The notes below the pieces were generated by a model that was given only the letters and a program-made list of their open reading frames with translations, ran no database searches and was not told the origin of the DNA. The translations under genes were made by a program, and so were the position numbers. A stretch of DNA of 64,000 bases from Micrococcales bacterium (lineage in GTDB: Bacteria > Actinomycetota > Actinomycetes > Actinomycetales > Microbacteriaceae), in contig JAFKIY010000001.1 in the NCBI GenBank assembly GCA_017306245.1, positions 744,001 through 808,000 on the forward strand. The letters run 5' to 3'. Below, in pieces: positions 37,496 through 46,333 of the stretch. Every line of letters begins with the position of its first letter. The first letter of the stretch is position 1.

Positions 37496-39322
37496 GTGGA
37501 CCACTACGAAACGCCCGCCATCGTTCCCGCCGATCCGAATGCGAACGCAACGGACCTTCTCGTCGAACGGGTGCGCGCCACTCCGAATCTCGCCCTGTTT
37601 TCCATCCCCACCCACGATGGCGGCTGGTCGGACGTCACCGCCAAAGAATTTCTGGACCAGGTGCATGCCCTCGCAAAGGGCTTTGTCGCGGCGGGAATCG
37701 AACCCGGCGACAAGATCGGGCTCATGTGCAAGACGCGCTACGAGTGGACCCTCATCGACTTCGCCATCTGGTTCGCCGGCGCAGTCATGGTGCCGATCTA
37801 CGAGACCTCGTCCCCGTCCCAGCTCCAGTGGAACCTCGGCGACTCCGGCACCGTCGCCATGATCACCGAGACTCCCGACCACTTTTCCCGCTTCGACGAA
37901 GCCCACCCGGAGCTTCCTCTCATCCGCAGCGTGTGGAAGATCGACACCGGGGATCTGGAGAAGCTTGCGGCCAGCGGGAAGGACGTCACCGACGAGGAGA
38001 TCGAGCGCCGGCGAAATCTCGCGAAGGGCGACGACCTCGCGACGCTCATTTACACGGCGGGGACGACGGGTCGGCCGAAGGGGTGCATGCTCACGCACTC
38101 CAACTTCGTCGAACTCACCCGCAACGCGCGCGAAGCCATTCCGGAAGTGGTCAACACGGAATCCAGCACCCTGCTGTTCATCACGCTCGCCCACATCTTC
38201 GCGCGATTCATCTCCGTTCTCGCGATCGTCGGGGGCGTGAAAGTCGGCCACCAGCCGGACACGAAGCAATTGCTGCCGGCGATGGGTTCATTCAAGCCCA
38301 CGTTCCTTCTCGCGGTGCCTCGTGTGTTCGAGAAGGTCTACAACTCGTCTGAGCAGAAGGCCGAAGGCGGCGGGAAGGGCAAGATCTTCCGCAAGGCCGC
38401 CGCGGTTGCCGTCGCGCACTCGAAGGCGCTCGACGCAGGAAAGGTTCCCTTCGGACTCGCGATCCAGTTTGCCCTGTTCGACCGGCTCGTCCTGAGCAAG
38501 ATCCGCGCAGCGCTCGGCGGACGCGTCAAGTACGCGGTGTCCGGTTCAGCCCCGCTCGGGCTGTTCCTCGGACACTTCTACCGTAGCCTCGGGCTGACGA
38601 TCCTCGAAGGTTACGGTCTGACCGAAACCACGGCGCCGATCACCGTGAACGTCCCGTCGAACTTCAAGATCGGGAAGGTCGGTCCCCCGCTTCCCGGATG
38701 CGCGGTCCGGCTCGCGGCGGACGGCGAAATCCAGGCGAAGGGCGTCAACATTTTTGCCGGCTACTGGAACAACGAAAAGGCCACGAAGGAAACCTTCGAC
38801 GGCGAGTGGTTCAAGACGGGAGACATCGGCACCATCGACGAGGACGGGTATCTGGAGATCACCGGACGCAAGAAGGAAATGATCGTCACGGCGGGCGGAA
38901 AGAACGTCGCCCCCGCGACGCTCGAAGACCCCATCAGGGCGAACCCCATCATCGGGCAGGTCATCGTGGTCGGCGACAAGCGCCCCTTCATCGGCGCGCT
39001 GATCTCGCTCGACGAGGAAATGCTCCCGGTGTGGCTTAACAACAACGGCGAGGATGCCACGATGACGGTCGACGAGGCGGCGAAGAATCCGAAGGTGCTC
39101 GCGGAGATCCAGTCGGCGATCGACAAGGCGAACTCGGCAGTTTCGCGTGCCGAATCGGTTCGGAAGTTCGTCATCCTCCCGCACGACCTGACGGAGTCCA
39201 GCGGCCATCTCACGCCGAAGCTCAGCGTCAAGCGGCACGTCGTCCTTTCGGACTTCGCGGACACGATCGACGGACTCTACGAGGATGCGCCGGCCACTCA
39301 GGGCCACTCGGTAGTCGGTTGA
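37496..39322 (+). CDS. Long-chain fatty acid--CoA ligase (AMP-binding)
   Basis: Activates fatty acids to acyl-CoA through an acyl-adenylate. The 608-residue protein has the P-loop YTAGTTGRPKGCMLTH, the EGYGLTETT adenine-binding motif, TGDIG and the GRKKEMIVTAGGKNVAP hinge. The catalytic lysine lies in the C-terminal LTPKLSVKR segment. GTG start at 37496 with AAGGAG 6 bases upstream. It matches the Rv2187 (FadD15) type by sequence style and position. The 145-base gap to plsC carries promoters in both directions that I could not resolve. Confidence 0.94.
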   Translation: MDHYETPAIVPADPNANATDLLVERVRATPNLALFSIPTHDGGWSDVTAKEFLDQVHALAKGFVAAGIEPGDKIGLMCKTRYEWTLIDFAIWFAGAVMVPIYETSSPSQLQWNLGDSGTVAMITETPDHFSRFDEAHPELPLIRSVWKIDTGDLEKLAASGKDVTDEEIERRRNLAKGDDLATLIYTAGTTGRPKGCMLTHSNFVELTRNAREAIPEVVNTESSTLLFITLAHIFARFISVLAIVGGVKVGHQPDTKQLLPAMGSFKPTFLLAVPRVFEKVYNSSEQKAEGGGKGKIFRKAAAVAVAHSKALDAGKVPFGLAIQFALFDRLVLSKIRAALGGRVKYAVSGSAPLGLFLGHFYRSLGLTILEGYGLTETTAPITVNVPSNFKIGKVGPPLPGCAVRLAADGEIQAKGVNIFAGYWNNEKATKETFDGEWFKTGDIGTIDEDGYLEITGRKKEMIVTAGGKNVAPATLEDPIRANPIIGQVIVVGDKRPFIGALISLDEEMLPVWLNNNGEDATMTVDEAAKNPKVLAEIQSAIDKANSAVSRAESVRKFVILPHDLTESSGHLTPKLSVKRHVVLSDFADTIDGLYEDAPATQGHSVVG

Positions 39323-39331
39323 CGGGACGGG

Positions 39332-39823
39332 TCAGAACCAGTCTGACTCCCTGATCATCCGCATCGCTTCGCGTTTGCGCTCTTTGTCGAGGCCCTCGAT
39401 GAAAAGCTTGCCGTCAAGATGGTCGATTTCGTGCTGCAGCGCCTGGGCGAGCAGGCCGTCGCCTTCGAGCTCGACCGGGTTCCCGTGCAGATCGACGCCG
39501 GTCGCGCGCGCCCACGGGTACCGCATCCGCTGGAAATAGAACCCGGGCACGGACAGGCAACCCTCGTCCACGAGTTCGGGTTCCCCGGACACTTCGACGA
39601 GCTCCGGATTCAGGAGGTATCCCACGTCGCCGTCGATGTTGTAGCTGAACGCGCGCTGGCTGATTCCGATCTGCGGCGCGGCGACACCCGCCCGACCCGG
39701 CAGGCGAACCGTGTCCAGGAGGTCCTCGACGAGTCCCGCCGTGCCGTGATCGCTCACCGCTACCGGTACGGAAACCGTGCGAAGAACCGGGTCACCGAAA
39801 ACCCTGATCTGGCGCGCCGTCAT
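39332..39823 (-). CDS. def: Peptide deformylase
   Basis: A metalloenzyme that removes the formyl group from nascent N-formylmethionine. The 163-residue protein has all three motifs: GVAAPQIG, EGCLSVPG (Cys ligand) and QHEIDHLDG (two His ligands and catalytic Glu). ATG at 39823. It is convergent with the acyl-CoA ligase gene, with only 9 bases between stop codons. Confidence 0.97.
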   Translation of the reverse strand: MTARQIRVFGDPVLRTVSVPVAVSDHGTAGLVEDLLDTVRLPGRAGVAAPQIGISQRAFSYNIDGDVGYLLNPELVEVSGEPELVDEGCLSVPGFYFQRMRYPWARATGVDLHGNPVELEGDGLLAQALQHEIDHLDGKLFIEGLDKERKREAMRMIRESDWF

Positions 39824-39848
39824 GATCGAATCTGGTCCTTCTGAGGTC

Positions 39849-41120
39849 TCAGTCGTCTTTGGTCGACGGAAGCCCGTCCACCACGAAAGCGGCCAGATCC
39901 CGCGCGGTGGCGCGCGTCAGCGGTTCGAGGCGGGAAAAGTCGATCACGGCCCCGGAGGCGAGCATCGGGTCGTACGGGATTCGCACGACCTCGCGGACGC
40001 GCGAGCTGAAATGCGCTTCGATCTCGTCGATGTTGACCATGTTCGTCCCCTGGGTGCCCGTGTTGAGGGCGACGACCGCGTTGCGCGCAAGCTCCTCGTA
40101 GCCGTTCGCCTCGAGCCAGGTCAGGGTCTCGGACGCCAGCCTGGCCTCATCCACACTTCCGCCGGACACGATGACCACGGAGTCGGCGTGCTGCAGTGTC
40201 GCCCGCATCGCGGAGTGGACAATGCCGGTGCCGCAGTCGGTGAGCACGATCGAATAGAACCGGGCGGCCAGATCGGCGACGACGTTGTAATCATCCGCAT
40301 CGAACGCTTCCGACAGGAGGGGATCCGAATCGGAGGCGAGAATGTCGAGCCTGGTTTCATCCCTCGACACGAGCTTCGTGAACTCGCTGAACGTGCCGAT
40401 GGAGCGCGCGTTGAGGATGACATCCCGTACGGTCGCCGAAGTGTTTTTTGCCACCCGCTCGGCCAGCGTGCCGCGATCAGGGTTTGCATCGATGGCGATG
40501 ACCCGGTCTTCCCGCACGTCAGCAAGCGCCATGCCCAAAAGCGCGGTGATCGTCGTTTTGCCGACGCCGCCTTTCCTGGTGAGCACGGGAACGAAACGCG
40601 TTCCGCCGTCGAGCCGTTTTCCGATGCGCGCGTCCAGTTCCTTCCGGGCGCGCACTCGCGCGGAGTCGCCCAAATTCACCACATGCAGGGTGCCGTGATA
40701 GACGAGCTCCTGCCAGAAGCCTTCCGGCCTGGCGCGCCGGCGTCTGCGCTGTTCGACGAGCCGCTCCGAAGTCAGCATGGCCGCCGTCTCGGGCGCCACC
40801 GCGCTTCGGCCGCGCGGCCTGGCCCTCGAACTGTGCGCGCCGGAGGGTTCGGCGAGTTTCGGGAGATCCGGAATCACCGGCACGAGGTTGATGGATGTGG
40901 TCGCTCCCACTTCCTCCAGCACCTGCCCGGCGCGAAGGGTGGCGTCGCCCAGCGCAACCGCCAGTTCGTCGTCCGGGGTGGAATGAACTTCCTCCGGCAG
41001 CGTCACGTCGATGGTCAGGCTCGTCGGAGGGGTCTCGAAATCCGGCACGGCGACGGCACCCTGCTCCGACTCCGGGTCGGATTCGGCTTGACTGCCGGTA
41101 TCGCTGGTCTTGGAAGCCAC
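39849..41120 (-). CDS. MinD/ParA-like ATPase with disordered N-terminus
   Basis: A deviant Walker-type ATPase. About 165 N-terminal residues are acidic, then Arg-rich (RRRRRARP), and look disordered. The ATPase core begins FVPVLTRKGGVGKTTITAL, with AIDANPDRGTLAERV following. No partner ParB/MinE-like gene is adjacent. Similar long-tailed MinD-like ATPases accompany type VII secretion genes in actinobacteria, but none is in this window. The start is GTG at 41120. Function unassigned. Confidence 0.8.
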   Translation of the reverse strand: MASKTSDTGSQAESDPESEQGAVAVPDFETPPTSLTIDVTLPEEVHSTPDDELAVALGDATLRAGQVLEEVGATTSINLVPVIPDLPKLAEPSGAHSSRARPRGRSAVAPETAAMLTSERLVEQRRRRRARPEGFWQELVYHGTLHVVNLGDSARVRARKELDARIGKRLDGGTRFVPVLTRKGGVGKTTITALLGMALADVREDRVIAIDANPDRGTLAERVAKNTSATVRDVILNARSIGTFSEFTKLVSRDETRLDILASDSDPLLSEAFDADDYNVVADLAARFYSIVLTDCGTGIVHSAMRATLQHADSVVIVSGGSVDEARLASETLTWLEANGYEELARNAVVALNTGTQGTNMVNIDEIEAHFSSRVREVVRIPYDPMLASGAVIDFSRLEPLTRATARDLAAFVVDGLPSTKDD

Positions 41121-41153
41121 TACACAAGGCCCTTCGTGATCGGACCCTCTAGC

Positions 41154-44100
41154 TTACAACTCGACGACGAGCAGAAGGTCACCGGCGTCGACCTGCTGGG
41201 TCGGCGGAATGGCGAGCCGACCGACTGTGCCGGAGACGGCGCACGTGATCGCCGCCTCCATTTTCATCGCCTCGATGGAGGCGACAACCTGGCCGGCATC
41301 GACGTGGTCCCCTTCCGACACCTTCAGGGACACCACGCCGGAGAACGGCGCAGAGACTTGCCCAGGCGAACCCGGGTCGGCTTTCTCCGCCGCCTTCACG
41401 TCGACCGTGATGGATCGGTCGCGCACGAAGACCGGGCGCAACTGCCCGTTGATCACCGTCATGACGGTTCTCACGCCCTTGTCATCCGCTTCGCCGATCG
41501 CCTCCAGCCCGACGATGAGGTTCACGCCCGTCCCGATCGAGACGGTGCTTTCGACGCCGGGGTGAAGCCCGTACAGGTAGTCGACGGTGTCGATGACCGA
41601 CACGTCGCCGAAGTTTTCGCGAACGCCGTTGAACAGCTCGGTCGGCACCGGGAACAGCAGGCGGTTGAGCGCCGCACGTCTGCTCGCGGAATCGGATTCG
41701 AGCGCCGCGCTGTCCTCCGGGCCGAGTTCTTCGACCTCGATCGACACGTCTCGGCCGGCGAGCACCTTGCTGCGGAATGGTTCCGGCCAGCCGCCGGGCA
41801 GGTCCCCCAGTTCTCCCGCCATGAACGAAATCACGGAGTCCGGAACGTCATAGTTGCCCGGATTTTCCTCGAAGTCGTCCGGATCCGCGTCCGCGGCCGC
41901 CATGGCGAGCGCGAGGTCGCCCACGACTTTGGAGGAGGGCGTCACCTTCGGCGGGCGTCCGAGGATTCGGTTCGCCACCGCGTACCAGTCTTCGATCTTC
42001 TCGAACTGGTCGGCGAGGCCCAGCGCAACGGCCTGCGTGCGTAAGTTGGACAGCTGCCCGCCGGGGATCTCGTGATGGTAGACCCGGCCGGTGGGCCCGG
42101 GAAGGCTGGACTCGAAGGGCCGGTACGCGCGCCGCACGGCCTCCCAATACGGTTCGAGATCCGAAACGGCCTGCAGGGAGATCCCGGTGTCCCGCTCGGT
42201 GTTGGCCAGGGCGGCCACCAGGGCGGAGAACGGCGGCTGGCTCGTCGTGCCGGCCATCGGCGCACTCGCGACATCCACGGCGTCGGCACCGGCGCGGCTG
42301 GCCGCCAGGAGGGTCGCAAGCTGCCCTCCTACCGTGTCGTGGGTGTGCACGTGGACCGGAAGGTCGAACCGATCGCGCAGGGCGCCCACGAGCTTCTCGG
42401 CGGCGCCCGCGCGCAGGAGCCCCGCCATGTCCTTGATGGCGAGGATGTGCGCGCCGCTCGCGACGATCTGCTCGGCGAGGCGCAGGTAATAGTCGAGGGT
42501 GTAGAGGTCTTCGGCAGGATCCAGCAGGTTGCCGGTGTAGCACAGCGCAACCTCCGCGACTGTGCTCCCGGTGCCCAGCACGGCGTCGATTGCGGGCCGC
42601 ATCCGCTCGACATCGTTGAGCGCGTCGAAGATGCGGAAAATATCGACTCCTGTCGCTGCGGCCTCCACGACGAACGCTTCCGTCACCTTCGTCGGATACG
42701 GTGTGTATCCCACGGTGTTGCGGCCGCGGAGCAGCATCTGCAGGGCGATGTTCGGGAGAGCTGCCCGCAGCCGGGCGAGGCGATCCCACGGGTCTTCCCC
42801 GAGGAAACGCAACGCAACATCGTAGGTGGCGCCGCCCCACGCCTCGACGGAAAGCAACTGCGGCGTCATGCGGGCAACATGGGGAGCGACCGCTTCGAGG
42901 TCCTTCGTGCGCACGCGGGTTGCCAGGAGGGACTGGTGTGCGTCCCTGAACGTGGTTTCCGTGACCGCGAGAGCGGTTTGGGCGCGAAGGTCCGCGGCGA
43001 ACTTCGCGGGGCCGAGCGTCAGCAGCCGGTCCCGGGATCCGGCGGGCGCTGCAGAATCCAGGTCGACCACCGGCAACTTGAGCGACGGGCTGATGATCCC
43101 GTCGCCGCTGCCGTTCGGCTGGTTCACCGTGACATCGGCCAGCCAATTGAGAATCTTCGTGCCGCGATCCTTCGACGGCGCCGCGTTGACGAGTTCCGGC
43201 CGTTCGTCGATGAACGCCGTGCTGATGTCTCCTGCGGCGAAGGAAGGGTCATCCAGGACCGCCTGCAGGAACGGGATGTTCGTCGAAACGCCGCGGATGC
43301 GGAACTCGGCGAGCCCGCGCTTGGCGCGATCCACGGCCGCGGTGAAATCCCGTCCGCGGCACGTCATCTTCACGAGCATCGAGTCGAAGTGGGGGCTGAT
43401 CTGAGTGCCGGGGTCGATCGTTCCGCCGTCGAGTCGGATGCCGCCGCCGCCCGGAGAGCGGTACGTCGTGATCTTCCCGGTGTCGGGCCGGAACCCGTCT
43501 GCGGGATCTTCCGTGGTGATCCGGCACTGCAATGCGGCGCCGCGGATCGAGAGCGAGCCCTGTTCCAGACCCAGCTCTGCGAGGGTCTGGCCGGAGGCGA
43601 TGCGCATTTGCGCCTGAACCAGGTCGACATCCGTCACCTCTTCCGTCACGGTGTGCTCGACCTGGATGCGCGGGTTCATCTCGATGAACACGTGCTGCCC
43701 CGCCCGCTCCCCCACGGTGTCCACGAGGAATTCGACGGTGCCCGCGTTCACATAGTTGATGGATTTCGCAAACGCGATCGCGTCGCGATACAGCGACTCG
43801 CGAATTTTCGGAGCGAGGTTCGGGGCAGGGGCGATCTCGATGACCTTCTGGTTCCTGCGCTGGACGCTGCAGTCGCGTTCGAACAGGTGGACGGTCTCCC
43901 CCGTGCCGTCGGCGAGAATCTGCACCTCGATGTGCCGCGGCCGAAGCACGGCCTGCTCGAGGAACATGGTCGGGTCCCCGAACGCGCTGTCCGCCTCGCG
44001 CATGGCCCCTTCGAGCGCGCCCCGAAGGTCCTCCGCCCGATCGACGCGGCGCATCCCGCGGCCTCCGCCGCCGGCGACCGCCTTCGCGAAGACCGGGAAC

Positions 44101-44555
44101 CCGATCGCTTCCGCGCTGGCGAGGAGCACGTCGACATCGTCGGATGCCGGGGAGGATTGGAGAACGGGAACGCCCGCCGCGATCGCGTGCTCCTTCGCGG
44201 TGACCTTGTTGCCCGCCATCTCGAGCACGGACTGGCTGGGCCCGATGAACGCGATCCCGGCAGCCGCAGCAGCTTCGGCAAGCTCGGGGTTCTCCGAAAG
44301 AAACCCGTACCCGGGGTAGATCGCGTCGGCGCCGCACTCCGTCGCGACCCGGATGATCTCCGACACGTCGAGATAGGCCCGAACCGGATGCCCTTCCGTT
44401 CCGATGAGGTAGGCCTCGTCCGCCTTCAACCGGTGCAGGGAGTTCCGATCCTCCCAGGGGAACACGGCGACCGTCTTCGCCCCGAGCTCGAATGCGGCAC
44501 GAAATGCGCGGATAGCTATTTCACCCCGGTTGGCGACAAGAATCTTGGTGAACAC
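41154..44555 (-). CDS. pyc: Pyruvate carboxylase
   Basis: The anaplerotic biotin enzyme making oxaloacetate from pyruvate and bicarbonate. The 1133-residue single-chain form has a biotin carboxylase domain at the N-terminus (KILVANRGEIAIRAFRAA, GGGGRGMRRV), a carboxyltransferase domain in the middle (FLGEDPWDRL, IKDMAGLL), and a C-terminal biotinyl domain with IEAMKMEA. The GTG at 44555 has GAGG 6 bases upstream. The frame is open to 44609, but the extra 18 residues are not needed. Divergent from the ParA-like gene. Confidence 0.97.
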   Translation of the reverse strand: MFTKILVANRGEIAIRAFRAAFELGAKTVAVFPWEDRNSLHRLKADEAYLIGTEGHPVRAYLDVSEIIRVATECGADAIYPGYGFLSENPELAEAAAAAGIAFIGPSQSVLEMAGNKVTAKEHAIAAGVPVLQSSPASDDVDVLLASAEAIGFPVFAKAVAGGGGRGMRRVDRAEDLRGALEGAMREADSAFGDPTMFLEQAVLRPRHIEVQILADGTGETVHLFERDCSVQRRNQKVIEIAPAPNLAPKIRESLYRDAIAFAKSINYVNAGTVEFLVDTVGERAGQHVFIEMNPRIQVEHTVTEEVTDVDLVQAQMRIASGQTLAELGLEQGSLSIRGAALQCRITTEDPADGFRPDTGKITTYRSPGGGGIRLDGGTIDPGTQISPHFDSMLVKMTCRGRDFTAAVDRAKRGLAEFRIRGVSTNIPFLQAVLDDPSFAAGDISTAFIDERPELVNAAPSKDRGTKILNWLADVTVNQPNGSGDGIISPSLKLPVVDLDSAAPAGSRDRLLTLGPAKFAADLRAQTALAVTETTFRDAHQSLLATRVRTKDLEAVAPHVARMTPQLLSVEAWGGATYDVALRFLGEDPWDRLARLRAALPNIALQMLLRGRNTVGYTPYPTKVTEAFVVEAAATGVDIFRIFDALNDVERMRPAIDAVLGTGSTVAEVALCYTGNLLDPAEDLYTLDYYLRLAEQIVASGAHILAIKDMAGLLRAGAAEKLVGALRDRFDLPVHVHTHDTVGGQLATLLAASRAGADAVDVASAPMAGTTSQPPFSALVAALANTERDTGISLQAVSDLEPYWEAVRRAYRPFESSLPGPTGRVYHHEIPGGQLSNLRTQAVALGLADQFEKIEDWYAVANRILGRPPKVTPSSKVVGDLALAMAAADADPDDFEENPGNYDVPDSVISFMAGELGDLPGGWPEPFRSKVLAGRDVSIEVEELGPEDSAALESDSASRRAALNRLLFPVPTELFNGVRENFGDVSVIDTVDYLYGLHPGVESTVSIGTGVNLIVGLEAIGEADDKGVRTVMTVINGQLRPVFVRDRSITVDVKAAEKADPGSPGQVSAPFSGVVSLKVSEGDHVDAGQVVASIEAMKMEAAITCAVSGTVGRLAIPPTQQVDAGDLLLVVEL

Positions 44556-44678
44556 TGCTGTCCTCTCTCGTGAACGTCCAAGGATAGTCACGGCATCCGG
44601 CGCCAGCACCCGCCCCGGGGCGAAACTGTCTGGGAAGATTTAGGTTCTTTCAGACTAGTGAAGGTATCGTCTTTACTC

Positions 44679-45590
44679 GTGCATGTACTCAGCGTCAGCT
44701 CCCTCAAAGGCGGAGTCGGAAAGACCACCGTGACGCTGGGGTTGACCTCCGCGGCGTTCGCCCGGGGACTGCGCACCCTCGTCGTCGACCTCGACCCGCA
44801 GGCGGACGTGTCGACCGGGATGGATATCTCCGTCAGCGGGCACCTCAACGTCGCCGACGTGCTCGCATCGCCGAAGGAAAAAGTGGTCAGGGCGGCAATT
44901 TCGCCGAGCGGGTGGACTCGCGGCAGGCCGGGCAAGATCGACGTGCTGATCGGGAGCCCGTCGGCGATCAACTTCGACGGACCGCACCCGAGCATCCGGG
45001 ATATCTGGAAACTCGAAGAAGCCCTCGCGCATCTGGAGACCGAGTACGACCTCGTGCTCATCGACTCTGCGCCCTCGCTCAACGCCCTGACCAGGACAGC
45101 CTGGGCGGCAAGCGACAGGGTCACGATCGTGACGGAACCCGGTCTGTTCTCGGTGGCCGCGGCGGACCGTGCGCTGCGGGCGATCGAGGAGATTCGCCGC
45201 GGCTTGTCGCCTCGCCTTCAACCGCTCGGGATCATCGTCAATCGCGCGAAGACGCAGTCGCTCGAGCATCAGTTCCGCATCAAGGAGCTGCGGGACATGT
45301 TCGGGCCCCTCGTGCTGAGCCCTCAGCTTCCGGAGCGCACATCCCTGCAGCAGGCGCAGGGCGCTGCGAAACCGCTGCACGTGTGGCCGGGCGAAAGCGC
45401 GGAGGAAATGGCGCACCACTTCGACCAGTTGCTGGATCGGGTCATCCGCGCCGGCCGCATCCCGGTCGGCGGCGTCGCGTTCGATCAGGATGCCTCGCCC
45501 GAGCCGGAGGAGCAGGCGCCGGCCGACCCGTACTCGTTCACCTTCGACGGGAACAACAGCGCCGGAATAGGGTCAGCGGCTGACCGCTAG
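44679..45590 (+). CDS. ParA-family ATPase
   Basis: A deviant Walker ATPase (LKGGVGKTTVTLG; VVDLDPQADVSTGMD) with the IDSAPSLNALT switch and a Glu-rich tail, 303 residues. I chose the GTG at 44679 (MHVLSVSSLKGG) because it gives a compact ParA start. A GTG at 44658 would add seven residues, and its frame overlaps a likely -10 (TATCGT, 44665-44670). There is no parB neighbour, so it is an orphan ParA; cargo unknown. Convergent with the MerR gene at 45618. Confidence 0.85.
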   Translation: MHVLSVSSLKGGVGKTTVTLGLTSAAFARGLRTLVVDLDPQADVSTGMDISVSGHLNVADVLASPKEKVVRAAISPSGWTRGRPGKIDVLIGSPSAINFDGPHPSIRDIWKLEEALAHLETEYDLVLIDSAPSLNALTRTAWAASDRVTIVTEPGLFSVAAADRALRAIEEIRRGLSPRLQPLGIIVNRAKTQSLEHQFRIKELRDMFGPLVLSPQLPERTSLQQAQGAAKPLHVWPGESAEEMAHHFDQLLDRVIRAGRIPVGGVAFDQDASPEPEEQAPADPYSFTFDGNNSAGIGSAADR

Positions 45591-45622
45591 GCCAGCGCGT
45601 ATTCGGGAAGCTGACCGCTAGG
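45579..45622. repeat. 13-bp direct repeat spanning two convergent gene ends
   Basis: GCTGACCGCTAGG occurs at 45579-45591 and again at 45610-45622. The first copy contains the ParA-like stop codon and the second the MerR stop. The first copy also forms the palindrome GGTCAGC-G-GCTGACC (45571-45585). A local duplication is the simplest reading; it might also fold as part of a bidirectional terminator, but there is no T-tract. Confidence 0.5.
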
Positions 45623-46169
45623 ACGCTTTGGTGGCGCGACGCGCGGCGAGCTCGTCCGCGGGATCCACGCCCTTGTCCTTGTCGAGTTCGACGAGGCTGG
45701 TCTCCACCTCGCGAAGAACCTTGCCGACGGCGATGCCGAAAACGCCCTGTCCCCTGCTGACCAGGTCGATGACGTCGTCATCGGTTGTGCACAGGTACAC
45801 GCTCGCGCCGTCGCTCATGAGTGTTGTCTGGGCCAGGTCGTTCACGCCCGCTTCACGCAGCTGGTTCACTGCCGTGCGGATCTGCTGCAGCGAGATCCCG
45901 GTGTCAAGCAACCGCTTCACCAATTTGAGCACGAGGATGTCCCGGAACCCGTACAGGCGTTGCGAGCCGGAACCGGCCGCACCCCGCACTGTCGGCTCCA
46001 CCAGTTCGGTTCGGGCCCAGTAGTCCAGTTGGCGGTAGCTGATGCCGGCAGCACGTGCGGCGATCGCGCCGCGGTAGCCGGCGGTGTCATCCAGGTCGGG
46101 CAGGCCGTCGGTGAAGAGCAAGCCGAGGCCGTAGCGCGAATCCTCATTGCTACTGCGCGGTTCACTCAT
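45618..46169 (-). CDS. MerR-family regulator (Rv1830-like)
   Basis: A 183-residue MerR-type DNA-binding protein. The winged-helix domain spans about residues 32-100 (AIAARAAGISYRQLDYWART) and contains a GSGSQRLYGFRDI wing. A dimerisation helix (GISLQQIRTAVNQLREAG) and a small C-terminal domain without metal-binding cysteines follow. Position after garA and ftsR matches M. tuberculosis Rv1830. ATG at 46169 has GGAAGG 8 bases upstream and its own promoter (46220-46248). Ligand and targets unknown. Confidence 0.88.
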   Translation of the reverse strand: MSEPRSSNEDSRYGLGLLFTDGLPDLDDTAGYRGAIAARAAGISYRQLDYWARTELVEPTVRGAAGSGSQRLYGFRDILVLKLVKRLLDTGISLQQIRTAVNQLREAGVNDLAQTTLMSDGASVYLCTTDDDVIDLVSRGQGVFGIAVGKVLREVETSLVELDKDKGVDPADELAARRATKAS

Positions 46170-46219
46170 GTGTTTGCCTTCCGTGCCGGTGCTGGCGACG
46201 TTTTGCGTTCGCAGCCTCC

Positions 46220-46248
46220 ACGGTACCTACGGGTCCGGTCGGAGGCAA
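46220..46248 (-). promoter_or_regulatory. Promoter of the MerR gene
   Basis: On the minus strand TTGCCT (46248-46243) and TACCGT (46225-46220) are separated by exactly 17 bases, about 50 bases before the MerR start codon. An inverted repeat at 46258-46273 sits 9 bases upstream of the -35. Confidence 0.5.
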
Positions 46249-46257
46249 TGACATTCT

Positions 46258-46273
46258 GCCGAACGTGTTCGGC
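46258..46273. promoter_or_regulatory. 7-2-7 inverted repeat upstream of the MerR promoter
   Basis: GCCGAAC and GTTCGGC face each other across GT. A third half-site, GCCGAAC, follows at 46285-46291. The spacing between GAAC and GTTC is 2, not the 4 of the actinobacterial LexA box, so SOS control is unlikely. A site just upstream of the -35 fits an activator or the MerR protein itself. Confidence 0.45.
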
Positions 46274-46333
46274 GTGTCGGACTCGCCGAACCTGCAGCAT
46301 ACCGCGGAAGCACGCGGGCCAGAGGGATTTCGC

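Noticed and set aside
39777..44573. Two long plus-strand open frames opposite the ATPase and pyruvate carboxylase genes
   Set aside because: They are composition shadows of well-conserved minus-strand proteins.
46258..46273. LexA (SOS) box between the MerR genes
   Set aside because: Actinobacterial LexA sites have four bases between GAAC and GTTC; here there are two. Kept only as an unassigned inverted repeat.
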